A stretch of 64,000 nucleotides of DNA from positions 1,116,001-1,180,000 of the forward strand of contig NZ_CP060705.1 of NCBI RefSeq assembly GCF_003048835.2, given 5' to 3'. The stretch comes from Campylobacter concisus (GTDB lineage: Bacteria > Campylobacterota > Campylobacteria > Campylobacterales > Campylobacteraceae). This document shows positions 55,822-64,000 of the stretch, one piece after another. The position numbers were made by a program, and so were the translations under genes. Every line of letters starts with the position of its first letter. The first letter of the stretch is position 1. A model generated the notes under the pieces. That model had not been told where the DNA came from, searched no databases, and saw nothing but the letters and a program-made list of their open reading frames with translations.

Positions 55822-56361
55822 TCACTTCTCTCCAAAGTCTTTTCCAAATTCTTGCACATTATTTAGATCGATCGGCTTTTGCACCACATCATTTGGATCA
55901 GGTGCGACGATGATCTCGTTGCCTTTTTTCTTCTTTTCTGGCTTTGTCATCACATCTTCATTTACGCTTGGATCAGAGCATAAATTTTGGCTTTTTATAG
56001 CTTTTATGATCTCGCTTAGCTCTAAATTATTTATCACTTTGATATTTAAAATAAGCACGTCGTCGATGTCAAGCGAGTGTTTTTTGGCTGCATATTTCAT
56101 AAAGAGCTCTTTAAATTTCTCTTTTCCCATTGAGGTTAGGATATCCTCCACGTAAAAGCTGCCAACAACGACGTTTAGCGCGTCAAGCACGTAGGCTTCG
56201 TTCTCCTCCACGTCACGTCCGACAACTTCAAGGTTCATGCTTATCTTTTTTGTTAAATTTTGTCCAGCTTTTGAGTAGATATCTGTTTGAAAATCACTCA
56301 CTTTTAGCACATCTGCAAATGCAAAAACGCCAAAAACAAGGCTTAAAAGTAGCTTTTTCAT
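55822..56361 (-). CDS. Exported conserved hypothetical protein
   Basis: 179 residues with a signal peptide (KKLLLSLVFGVFAFA). The mature part has a helix/strand mix (VVGRDVEENEAYVLDALNVV, KKHSLDIDDVLILN) and an acidic, proline-rich tail. Looks periplasmic. Overlaps the end of the helicase gene by 4 bp. Family not recognised. Confidence 0.72.
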   Translation of the reverse strand: MKKLLLSLVFGVFAFADVLKVSDFQTDIYSKAGQNLTKKISMNLEVVGRDVEENEAYVLDALNVVVGSFYVEDILTSMGKEKFKELFMKYAAKKHSLDIDDVLILNIKVINNLELSEIIKAIKSQNLCSDPSVNEDVMTKPEKKKKGNEIIVAPDPNDVVQKPIDLNNVQEFGKDFGEK

Positions 56362-57677
56362 AAACTCTCCTTAATATGCAAAAATACGTTTTCTTGGTAA
56401 AATTTCTTAACTTCGTCGTCAATTTTAACCACTTTTCTTAAATGCTGCCTAAAATCACTTTTCTTATCATAAAAAAGTTTTAAATTTTTAGGATTTACCG
56501 CGCGAGAAAGTGCGACGTAGAGCTGTCCTTTGGCAAAGATGTGGTTGATGTTGCAAATGAGTGAGTTTATACTCATGCCTTGAGACTTGTGGATAGTTAG
56601 CGCATAGGCTAGCTTAAATGGAAACTGATAAAGCGAGGCTTGCACGTTCTCTTCGATCTCGTCTTCGTTTAAATTTAGCGCGCAAAAGTTGTATGCGCAC
56701 TTTTCTATCTCACATATCTCGCCGCTATCTTTTTGTACGATCACACTTGAGATCACGCCTTTTTCTTTTAAAATTTGCATGATCTTGCCCTGCTCGCCGT
56801 TGTAGTATTCGCCCCATTTATTTGAAGTAAAGATGATCTTAGCCCCTATCTTCATCTCCAAATTTCGCAAGATATTTAGCGTGTTTGCCCACTTTTCAAA
56901 CTCTTTTTTATCTAAATTTTCATCCATAACAAGCACGTCCGAGTTTGAAATTTCAAGAGGCGCATTAAGCGCAAGAAGCCTTTTTTGATTTAGCATCTCA
57001 GCCTCTGCGTTTCTACCAAAAAGCACGCTTGTCTCGCTATCTGGCTCTATAGCATCCACTCGCAGACCCTCTATATAAGCCATCATCTCATCATCTAGCT
57101 CACCAACTCTAAGACGAGAGAGAATTTCATAAAATTTAAGATCATTTGTGCGTTTTGAGACGAGCAGCTCGACATTTGTAAATTTCATATCCTCCCACGC
57201 ATTGGAGTTAAAGGCGTATAAAAAGTTAAAAAGTTTGCTCTCATTTTGCTCTTTTTGCACGGGCGGAAGCTGATAAAAGTCGCCCACTATAAGCACCCTG
57301 CCCTTAAATTTAGAGGTAAGCAAGCGGTATCTTATCATCTCCATTACATTTGAGCTCACCATCGAAATTTCGTCTATTACAAGCAGATCGCAGGCATCTA
57401 GCATATTTCGTAGCTTGCTTAGCTTATCTTTTTGGCGGTAGTCAAGCCGTCTTAGCTCCTCGTAGTCCTTGCAGTAGCCAAATTTAAAAAAGCTATGCAA
57501 GCTCACGCCCCCAAGGCTAACAGCGCTTATGCCAGTTGAGCCAAGGATGACGACGTTTTTGAAATTTTCTTTGTAGTGTCTGATGATGGAGGCGGTTAGA
57601 TAGCTCTTGCCAACACCGCCGCCGCCTGTTAAAAAGACGTTTGAGCGAGATAGAATTTCTAAAATTTGATCTTTCAT
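56358..57677 (-). CDS. Pif1/RecD-like superfamily 1 helicase
   Basis: 439 residues. Walker A FLTGGGGVGKSYLTASI, Walker B LLVIDEISMVSSNVM, motif III GDFYQLPPVQKEQ, and the C-terminal LAYALTIHKSQGMSINSL with VALSRAVNPKNLKLF are those of Pif1-type 5'-3' helicases. Likely in DNA repair or fork rescue. It ends 4 bp inside the exported protein gene and begins directly at the stop of the upstream lipoprotein gene. Confidence 0.9.
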   Translation of the reverse strand: MKDQILEILSRSNVFLTGGGGVGKSYLTASIIRHYKENFKNVVILGSTGISAVSLGGVSLHSFFKFGYCKDYEELRRLDYRQKDKLSKLRNMLDACDLLVIDEISMVSSNVMEMIRYRLLTSKFKGRVLIVGDFYQLPPVQKEQNESKLFNFLYAFNSNAWEDMKFTNVELLVSKRTNDLKFYEILSRLRVGELDDEMMAYIEGLRVDAIEPDSETSVLFGRNAEAEMLNQKRLLALNAPLEISNSDVLVMDENLDKKEFEKWANTLNILRNLEMKIGAKIIFTSNKWGEYYNGEQGKIMQILKEKGVISSVIVQKDSGEICEIEKCAYNFCALNLNEDEIEENVQASLYQFPFKLAYALTIHKSQGMSINSLICNINHIFAKGQLYVALSRAVNPKNLKLFYDKKSDFRQHLRKVVKIDDEVKKFYQENVFLHIKESL

Positions 57678-59693
57678 CTACTCAAACATCTCTGGGCGAT
57701 ACTCAAAATGCATCGTATCAAAGTGCTTCCAGCGTCCGCCCCAGACAAATTTATGCTTCTCAAAAACTCGCACGATCTTTTCAGGGATCAAGTTTTCATA
57801 GCCCTTGCTCCACTGCCAGTAGTGGCTCTTTTTTACATTTATATCGATCGCGATGCCGTAGCTGTGCGCGCTTAGGCGGTTTGTGCCAGCGATGATGCGC
57901 CACTTAAATGTCCCGCCTGGATCTTTTAGGTACTCAAGTAAATTTGGATCGCTCTTTACCATCTCGTTTAGCTCGTTGCTCACATCTTGCAAGGCGGCTG
58001 CAGCGCCATTTTTAGAGTTAAATTTTAAAGGCAAATTTAAAAAATCCTTTAGCCAGATGACATCTACTAAATTTGCCTTTACCGCGCTCTCGCTTGAGCC
58101 ATAAATTTTGCCTAAAAGCTCGTAGTTTCTGCATCTACCAGCATCACTTAGCGCGGTACTTAGTGGCGAAAACGCAGCGTAATCAAGTGCGTTCATATCT
58201 TCGATATCAGCCCCGGTGCTGCACTCTTCATCTTTTTGTTTAAAATCATCATAGACTAGGCTCGTGCCATCACTAAATTTAACCAAATTTTCTTCGATCT
58301 TTACGTCATAAGCTCTTTGCAAAGCTGAGATCTTTCTAGCCTTATCTAGCATCCCTTGCTCAGGCCTCATTACATTTATAGAATCAACCTTAGAAATTAG
58401 CAAATTTGCACTTTGTATGTCGCTTCTATTTTGTCCGATATTTAGCGTAGTTATGGCAGTCGCTCCAATTAGCGCGCGGCCGTTGTTTGCAGTCTTTAGC
58501 CCCCAAGCATCATGCACCACGTAGATATCATCGCCCTTATATCCAGCATAGAGCATGATGTGACCTGGCAGATGCACGAGCGTGAGATATGGCACGCCCT
58601 TTTCTTTTATCTCTTTGCTCTTTGCAGCGTTACTAAGACCTTTTAGATTGATCTTCTCTCCCATATTTGCCTGCGCCCTTGAGTTCCTAGGTAACCACAC
58701 GCCAAAGCTTGCTAGCAAGTCTTTTGTAAAGAGCGAGCAGTCTCTTAGCTTATCCACCCCACCCCAGCCATAAGGCTGAGTAAGAAGCGAGCTAAGAATT
58801 GTTTTTAAATTTGAGTCGTTAAATTTAAGTGGAAAAAGGGCGCTAAAAGACTTTGAGAGGACAAACTCCCTAAGCATATTTCTTACATAAATTTTGCCGT
58901 AGTAGTTTTTGTCATCTTGCGCCAAAACTGGCAGTATCGCGCCGACACGTGAGTAAAACAAAAAGTTTCCACCCTTGTCATAAACTGGCATCTTGTCGGT
59001 TTTTATCGTGACAAAGCTTGATTTTTGATAGGCAAGCGCCTCTTCATCGCTTATAAATTTGATATCTTCAACTTTCACCCAGCCCCAAACCGCATCATCA
59101 CTCACAAACGCCCACGCCCTATCTTTTGAGAGGTGCGAGACAAAAAGCGGATGAGCGATGCTTAGGGTGGATTCTTGCAAATAATCAAACGGATAGCCCT
59201 CGCCCGGAGTTTGCGGGTTTAAAAATATCGGCTCGTCGGTTGGGAAATTTCTTACAGCTGTGTTTGCTGAAGTTAGAGCGTAAGCTGAAATTTGCAAAAA
59301 GCCAGCGAAATTTGCATTGTCCTTTTGCGCGTCAAACCAGCTTTGAGGTATCTGCCTAAAATTTGAGCCAAAATACTTTCTTTTTTCGCTTGGTTTATAT
59401 ACATTAAACGCCCAAAAAGCGTCATTTGGGTTAAATTTCACGCCTCTTAGAGTAAAAACTTTAAATCTTCTTTTTAAAATTTCATCTTGAGCAAAACTTG
59501 CGCTTTGCATATTTTGAGGTAGCGACGAGGCGTCTTGTTTTACTTCAAATTCAAGCAAGCTGATGCGCTCATTTGGCTTATAAACATTTTCGTCTGGCAG
59601 GGCATTTTGCTGCTTGTTTGGCTCTGGTTTTGTTGTCTGCGAACAACCCAAAAACAAAGCAACACTAAGTGCTAAAAATATACCTTTTTTCAA
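57678..59693 (-). CDS. Lipoprotein fusing SH3, NlpC/P60 and M15 peptidase domains
   Basis: 671 residues. An N-terminal lipobox (LFLGC, Cys16) suggests an outer-membrane lipoprotein. SH3-like regions lie at about 130-210 and 220-280. An NlpC/P60 peptidase domain follows at 300-430 (Cys319 in DKLRDCSLFTK, His378 in LPGHIMLY). The C-terminal M15 (VanY/D,D- or L,D-carboxypeptidase-like) domain spans 570-671 with the zinc ligands His610, Asp617 (SAHSYGIAID) and His662 (TMHFEY). The start is TTG with AAGGAAG upstream. Two peptidoglycan hydrolases in one chain is unusual; a wall-remodelling role is inferred. Confidence 0.86.
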   Translation of the reverse strand: MKKGIFLALSVALFLGCSQTTKPEPNKQQNALPDENVYKPNERISLLEFEVKQDASSLPQNMQSASFAQDEILKRRFKVFTLRGVKFNPNDAFWAFNVYKPSEKRKYFGSNFRQIPQSWFDAQKDNANFAGFLQISAYALTSANTAVRNFPTDEPIFLNPQTPGEGYPFDYLQESTLSIAHPLFVSHLSKDRAWAFVSDDAVWGWVKVEDIKFISDEEALAYQKSSFVTIKTDKMPVYDKGGNFLFYSRVGAILPVLAQDDKNYYGKIYVRNMLREFVLSKSFSALFPLKFNDSNLKTILSSLLTQPYGWGGVDKLRDCSLFTKDLLASFGVWLPRNSRAQANMGEKINLKGLSNAAKSKEIKEKGVPYLTLVHLPGHIMLYAGYKGDDIYVVHDAWGLKTANNGRALIGATAITTLNIGQNRSDIQSANLLISKVDSINVMRPEQGMLDKARKISALQRAYDVKIEENLVKFSDGTSLVYDDFKQKDEECSTGADIEDMNALDYAAFSPLSTALSDAGRCRNYELLGKIYGSSESAVKANLVDVIWLKDFLNLPLKFNSKNGAAAALQDVSNELNEMVKSDPNLLEYLKDPGGTFKWRIIAGTNRLSAHSYGIAIDINVKKSHYWQWSKGYENLIPEKIVRVFEKHKFVWGGRWKHFDTMHFEYRPEMFE

Positions 59694-60184
59694 ATTTCTT
59701 CCTTATCCTTAAATATAGCTTCTACGATCAAAACAAAGATATAAAACATCTTTTCATCGTTATTTTTGCAAATTTGCTTCATCGTCTCGTTTTGATCCCT
59801 GACCTTTATATCGTTTGATCTTAAAATTTCTGCAACGTCTGAGCCAAATTTATTTGAAATTTCCCCAACTTTGACATCATTTAGCGCGTTTAAAAACCTT
59901 GTAGTGTTGCAGTCCATCTGCACTGGCTTGTGCTTTAAGATATTTTTAAACTCAAGGCTTAGCTTTTTTAGCTTTTTCTTCTTGACGTAGCTGTGAATGA
60001 TAGTTAAAACAACTAAGCTAAAGCCAAAGAAAATGTGCAAATTTAGCGAATTTTCGCTCATCTCTCCCTTTAAAAAGAGCACGCCGCTTACAAAAAGTCC
60101 AGCCACGCAGACAAAAAGTAGCAGCAAGATGATGTATTTAAAGACGACCTCGAGCCAGACGTTATCTTTTAGCTTCTCAAACAT
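59690..60184 (-). CDS. Membrane protein of unknown function
   Basis: 164 residues from ATG 60184 (the frame opens at a TTG at 60187). Two N-terminal hydrophobic helices (about 13-34, 46-62) and a cytoplasmic tail with KKKKLKKL after the second helix. The first half resembles cytochrome-b561-like or DUF4405-type helix pairs with a central His (LHIFFGFSLVV, IHSYVKK), but that is weak. Overlaps its neighbours by 3 and 8 bp. Confidence 0.62.
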   Translation of the reverse strand: MFEKLKDNVWLEVVFKYIILLLLFVCVAGLFVSGVLFLKGEMSENSLNLHIFFGFSLVVLTIIHSYVKKKKLKKLSLEFKNILKHKPVQMDCNTTRFLNALNDVKVGEISNKFGSDVAEILRSNDIKVRDQNETMKQICKNNDEKMFYIFVLIVEAIFKDKEEI

Positions 60185-60620
60185 CAAGCCGCCCTATCTC
60201 ATCTTCTCTAAAAACTAAAATTTCATTCTCTTTTAGCAGTTTTGCTGCTACGCCGTCACCTAAAATGAGCCTTTTAGTGAAGCTTCCATCATAAATTTGT
60301 CCACTCCCACAGCTTGGGCTTCTAGCTTTTAAAATAGCCTTTTTACAGCCATTTAGCTTAGCTATCTTTAGGCAAATTTTAGCTCCATTGATGAAATTTT
60401 CGCTCACGTCTTTGGCGGTTTTTGTGACAACAAGCCTATTTTTCATCTCGGCTGGCTCTCTTGGCGTACTAAGTCCGCCAAAAACCTCTGGGCAGACAAA
60501 AAGCAGATGATATCTCTTTGAAATTTCATCTAAAATTTCCCTATCCAAAAGGTTGTTTTCACCATTAAATTTGCAGTTTATACCAGCAAGACAAGCGCTT
60601 ATTAAGACCTTTTCTCTCAA
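60177..60620 (-). CDS. DUF523 family protein
   Basis: 147 residues. VLISACLAGINCKFNGENNL near the start and KAILKARSPSCGSGQIYDGS are the DUF523 signatures with conserved cysteines; function unknown (possible metal or cofactor binding). Overlaps the aminotransferase gene by 4 bp. Confidence 0.88.
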   Translation of the reverse strand: MREKVLISACLAGINCKFNGENNLLDREILDEISKRYHLLFVCPEVFGGLSTPREPAEMKNRLVVTKTAKDVSENFINGAKICLKIAKLNGCKKAILKARSPSCGSGQIYDGSFTKRLILGDGVAAKLLKENEILVFREDEIGRLDV

Positions 60621-61483
60621 AGTCCAGCTTCTTTTAAAAGCTCACTAGCATAAATTTCACGAAGTTTGCTTGAGATTTCGCCCACTTTTGCGCCGTTTAT
60701 CGCCTTGCCGTCAGCATAGATGACTGGCAAAAGGATGAGCGTAGCAGCCGAGATAAAGACTTCATCAGCGCTATAAACCTCGTCCATGCTAAATTTACGC
60801 TCCTCTATCTTTAGGCCGATATCTTTAGCGATCCTTAAAAGCCTCATACGGCGTATCCCTGGTAAAATTTCATTTGAAAGTGGCTTGGTTATGAGAGTTT
60901 TATCCTTGATGATAAAAGCGCTCGAGCTACAGCCCTCTGTGACAAAGCCGTTTTCGACCATAAAGCCCTCGTCTGCGCCCTTTTTGTGAGCCTCATTTTT
61001 AGCGTAGCACTGAGCTAGAAGCGAGATCGACTTTATGTCGCGCCTTTTCCACCTTATGTCCTCGACGCTTACCACTTTTATTCCAGTTTTTGCGGCTGGG
61101 TTGTTTAAAATTTCACTCTCATAGCAAAAGATAAAGACGCTTGGGGTTAAATTTTCCATAAAATAGAAATTTCTAAATGCCACGCCTCTTGTTACTTGCA
61201 TGTAAATTCCGCCCTCTTTTAAGGCGTTTTTGGCGATCATCTCATTTAAGATCGCTTCAAATTTATCTTTTTCGTAAGGCAGGCTTATATCTATCTCATT
61301 TAAACTTCTCTCAAATCTCGCCCAAAAACGCTCTTTATCAACCATTTTTGAGTTTATCACAGGCACCACTTCATAAATTCCATCGCCAAATATAAATCCC
61401 CTATCAAATGCACTAACTTTTGCCTCATCTTTTGGCACAAACTCGCCATTTACAAAGACCGTTTCTAAAGCTTTATCTGCCAT
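60617..61483 (-). CDS. dat: Class IV aminotransferase, probable D-amino-acid transaminase
   Basis: 288 residues. Fold-type IV PLP enzyme: FVNGEFVPKDEAKVSAFDRG and GFIFGDGIYEVVPV at the start, the Lys in RRDIKSISLLAQ, and the phosphate-binding block VTEGCSSSAFIIKDK. The pattern fits D-alanine aminotransferase more than IlvE or PabC, and it would feed D-glutamate/D-alanine to the wall. The symbol is tentative. Confidence 0.82.
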   Translation of the reverse strand: MADKALETVFVNGEFVPKDEAKVSAFDRGFIFGDGIYEVVPVINSKMVDKERFWARFERSLNEIDISLPYEKDKFEAILNEMIAKNALKEGGIYMQVTRGVAFRNFYFMENLTPSVFIFCYESEILNNPAAKTGIKVVSVEDIRWKRRDIKSISLLAQCYAKNEAHKKGADEGFMVENGFVTEGCSSSAFIIKDKTLITKPLSNEILPGIRRMRLLRIAKDIGLKIEERKFSMDEVYSADEVFISAATLILLPVIYADGKAINGAKVGEISSKLREIYASELLKEAGL

Positions 61484-61587
61484 TTTTAGCTCCTTAAATT
61501 TTGTGCAAATTGTATCTAATTTTGTTTGAATTTATAGATTTTTAGATACAATGAGCTGAAATTTTTAAGGTAAAAAGTCTATAAAAA

Positions 61588-62094
61588 ATGAAAGAAAATT
61601 TAAGAAACACTATCATTAAAAACGTTTTTTTCGTATCAAAACAGCCAGTTTTATTTAGAGATTTACTTGAAGCAAATGCCCTTTTTAACGAAGGTATGCT
61701 AGTTGATGGAGCAAAGCTAAATTTTAGATTTAACCACGTGAAGCTCTACCAAATTTACGCACTCATATGTTTTGTTGTCTTATTTCCGCTTCTCATCATC
61801 ACGCACCATTTTTTAGCAAATACTGACGCTCACATCTCAATAATTGCAACCACGATCGTCACTTCAGCTGTTTTTATCGGCTTTGACATGTTTAAGGTTT
61901 GGGCAAGAAGAGAGATAAGTTTGGAGCTTATAAAAAAGGCTTGGAGCGTGCATTTTCCATATTTTGGATATGAAAAGTATTCAAGCAAAGTTGAAGAAAT
62001 TTACAACACCGCTCTTAAAAATGACGTTTCAAAAAAAGATTTAGAACAATATATATATGAAAAGCTAATTTCTCAAAAAGAGAGCGCTGAGTAA
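61588..62094 (+). CDS. Conserved membrane protein, two helices
   Basis: 168 residues. Helices at about 53-72 (YQIYALICFVVLFPLLII) and 84-102, with long polar ends and no signal sequence. It overlaps the convergent FUSC-family gene by 22 bp at the 3' end. The family is not recognised. Confidence 0.7.
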   Translation: MKENLRNTIIKNVFFVSKQPVLFRDLLEANALFNEGMLVDGAKLNFRFNHVKLYQIYALICFVVLFPLLIITHHFLANTDAHISIIATTIVTSAVFIGFDMFKVWARREISLELIKKAWSVHFPYFGYEKYSSKVEEIYNTALKNDVSKKDLEQYIYEKLISQKESAE

Positions 62095-64000
62095 ATTTCA
62101 TTTTGCCCTAAAGCAACTCGTAAAATTAGCTTTTTAGCGTTTTCGTCTTTGCAAAGCAGTTTCGTTTCTATCTCGCTTATGAAATAATATGGAAGCTTCC
62201 TCATCTTTTTATCTAGCATCAAAAACCTATCTGAGATGATTTTTACATCATTTTGCAAGGCGTTTTTCTCTTTTAGCTCGTCTAAATTCAGATAATTTCT
62301 AAGCTTAATCAGATCGCTATTTATATCATCAAGCTTGCTAGCTATAAATTTTGCATTTTTTATATTATCATCGTCTAAATTTTTACTAACTTTTATAGCG
62401 TAGTTTAGCTCATTTAGCGAGCCTAAAATCTCTTTTTCATCCGTGCTAAAAGCATCTTTGTTTGACTCATTTAGAGAAATTTGCACTAAATTTCTAAAAC
62501 CTATCAAGACATCACTTAAGCTATCTTTTACCTTAGTATAGTCATTTTTCCTAGTTAGCAAATATGCGGCAAAAACTATCACAAAGCCAGCCGCCACGTC
62601 GAGCAATCTATCGACCATAAGGGCTAAAAAGTCTCTTTTTATAAGCGAAAAAATGGATGTAAATTCAAACATAAAAGCCGTTGCAAAGACGATTTGTTTA
62701 TAGGCTTTAAGGTAATAAACCAAAAACATACCGATAAAGACAACCACGTAAAATGCGTATGATTCACCCATAAATTTCACAAAAGCAAGCGCGATAAAAA
62801 AGCCGATAACTCCGCCAAGAAGGCTATCTCTGCCTGCATTTTTTAAAGCATCTTCGTCGCTTTTGTTTAGACTCATCACTGCTATGGCGATCCAAATTCC
62901 ATGATTTATATGAAAAGCTTGTGCTATAAAAATGGCTAGCGACATACAAATGGCAAGCCTTAAAGACTCTTTTAATACTTCATTTTTTAAATTTATCTTT
63001 TTAAACGCCTCTTTTAGCGTGATCTTTTTTGTGTTGTTAAATGAGAGCTTATCCTCGCCGCCCTCTTTTATAAGCAAAAATTTATCATAAAGCACGCCAA
63101 GCGAGCTTGCAAAAATTTTAAAATTTGAGTTTTTAGCTAAATTTAGCGCATCAAATTTTAGCTTTGGAGTTTGATTTTTGAAAATTTTTTTAAGCTCAAA
63201 AAGGTTGTAAGCGATCTCATTTTTTACCTCGATTAAAAGCGCTTTGTCCTCGATCCTTTCAAACGAAGCGCCCAATGTTCGAAGCAAAAGAGCGATCTCT
63301 TCAACTTTATAAAAATAAAATAGTGCTTTGGCTTGATTTCTAACTAGCTTAACATCTTTTATCTTTAGGCTTTTGTTTGCGAAAATTTCTTTTGATTTAT
63401 CAATCGAGCTCATCAAATCTGCAATACTTGCGTAAAAATGGCTCGTGCCAAGCGCCTTGCTCGATAAGATGGCGTTATCTAGTAAAAAGCTGATACTCTT
63501 TTTAGTAAATTTGCCGTATTTGCCAAAGTTTTCAAATTTTATGATGATGCTTAGCACGCCAGCAAGCACCAGACCGCCAATGCTATCAATCACATTTAGC
63601 CCAACTGCGGCCTTTGTCACAAAAGCAACTAGCCCTGTTGCATTTACAGCAAGTAAAATTTTGTTTAAATTTGAGCTATAAATTTGGCTAATGCCTACCA
63701 CAAATATCCAGACAAATACAATAAGCGAGAGCCAAACGCCAAGGCTAATAAATGGATCAACAAAGGGCATAAAAGCGCAAGAAAGCGCGATGTAAAGTAG
63801 CAAAAATGCAAATTTACTCCTATCTTTGCACTCAAGCTCGCCAAGAAAGAAGATACCCATCGTGATATTTACAGCCATGATAGCGCCACTTAGATGAAAG
63901 AAGTAAAAGCACAAAAAGCAGTTAAAAGCGATGGTTGTGGCAGCTTTTAGCGAGTAGATGAGCTGGAAATTTGCAGGGTCGTAGTAGCGGATAAAGCTTT
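62073..64000 (-). CDS. FUSC-family inner-membrane protein (5' end outside window)
   Basis: A frame of at least 642 residues that stays open through the right edge, so the N-terminus is missing; a TTG at 63914 is internal, since in-frame coding (YDPANFQLIYSLKAATTIAF) continues upstream. Two sets of hydrophobic helices surround a long soluble region. The second set (ESLRLAICMSLAIFIAQAFH, INHGIWIAIAVMSLNKSDED) matches the FUSC/YccS pattern of aromatic-acid efflux-type proteins, and an acidic helical domain follows. Substrate unknown. Confidence 0.82.
   Translation of the reverse strand, partial: SFIRYYDPANFQLIYSLKAATTIAFNCFLCFYFFHLSGAIMAVNITMGIFFLGELECKDRSKFAFLLLYIALSCAFMPFVDPFISLGVWLSLIVFVWIFVVGISQIYSSNLNKILLAVNATGLVAFVTKAAVGLNVIDSIGGLVLAGVLSIIIKFENFGKYGKFTKKSISFLLDNAILSSKALGTSHFYASIADLMSSIDKSKEIFANKSLKIKDVKLVRNQAKALFYFYKVEEIALLLRTLGASFERIEDKALLIEVKNEIAYNLFELKKIFKNQTPKLKFDALNLAKNSNFKIFASSLGVLYDKFLLIKEGGEDKLSFNNTKKITLKEAFKKINLKNEVLKESLRLAICMSLAIFIAQAFHINHGIWIAIAVMSLNKSDEDALKNAGRDSLLGGVIGFFIALAFVKFMGESYAFYVVVFIGMFLVYYLKAYKQIVFATAFMFEFTSIFSLIKRDFLALMVDRLLDVAAGFVIVFAAYLLTRKNDYTKVKDSLSDVLIGFRNLVQISLNESNKDAFSTDEKEILGSLNELNYAIKVSKNLDDDNIKNAKFIASKLDDINSDLIKLRNYLNLDELKEKNALQNDVKIISDRFLMLDKKMRKLPYYFISEIETKLLCKDENAKKLILRVALGQNEIYSALSF

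Noticed and set aside
1-64000. tRNA genes and CRISPR arrays
   Set aside because: No TTCGA-arm plus acceptor pairing was noticed in the gaps between genes, and no regularly spaced repeat set exists. A tRNA search program was not available, so this is a negative by eye only.

Overview
The window looks like a stretch of a Campylobacter chromosome, most likely Campylobacter concisus or a close relative. The evidence is the AT-rich, AAATTT-laden composition, the flagellar gene content with sigma-54 and sigma-28 style promoters, the block cprS-cprR-htrA / cbpA-hspR-kefB (the order known from C. jejuni Cj1226-Cj1231), and the hemC-proS-hemA-prenyl synthase-DUF2018 block shared with Helicobacter. The species is inferred from gene order and style only; no search was run. 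No 16S/23S rRNA, tRNA or CRISPR array was seen. The one structural RNA gene recognised is rnpB.

Layout. 1-4000: the right end of a probable integrative conjugative element. It holds a truncated VirB5/TrbJ-like type IV secretion gene, a coiled-coil protein gene, a 740 bp AT-rich control region and a divergent tyrosine recombinase. 4000-10660: core aroG, two EamA/RarD-type transporters, a small membrane protein, then an McrBC restriction system whose mcrC is frameshifted at an A7 tract. 10675-16422: nagZ-like, gpsA, gatB, atpB, a TSUP permease and sodC. 16489-25032: flagellar region with flgK-flgN-flgM-flgJ-flgI on the minus strand and flaG-fliD-fliS-fliT-like on the plus strand. 25103-25424: rnpB. 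25939-27909: a chemoreceptor. 28023-31023: truD, thiL and a conserved epsilon-proteobacterial protein.

31148-32725 is the most exotic gene: an AT-rich reverse transcriptase of the Abi/unknown-group (defence-associated) type, inserted 8 bp behind ubiD. 34728-42003 is a long minus-strand run: an Imm10-like orphan, hemC, fxsA, proS, hemA, ispB-like, DUF2018, HAD phosphatase and others. metY follows, then a 730 bp gap with two 114 bp repeat copies flanking a GC-rich hairpin. 44112-51058 is the CprRS/HtrA/CbpA/HspR/KefB stress block, with a HAIR-like HspR operator in front of cbpA. 51327-64000: lolC-like permease, secA, lolA, a Pif1-like helicase, an unusual NlpC/P60-M15 fusion lipoprotein, DUF523, a class IV aminotransferase and an FUSC-family membrane protein cut by the window end.

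Most genes are ordinary core metabolism and envelope functions. The accessory interest lies in three places: the conjugative element edge (1-4000), the McrBC locus (7733-10657) and the reverse transcriptase (31148-32725). The last two are likely phage or foreign-DNA defence genes sitting alone between core genes.
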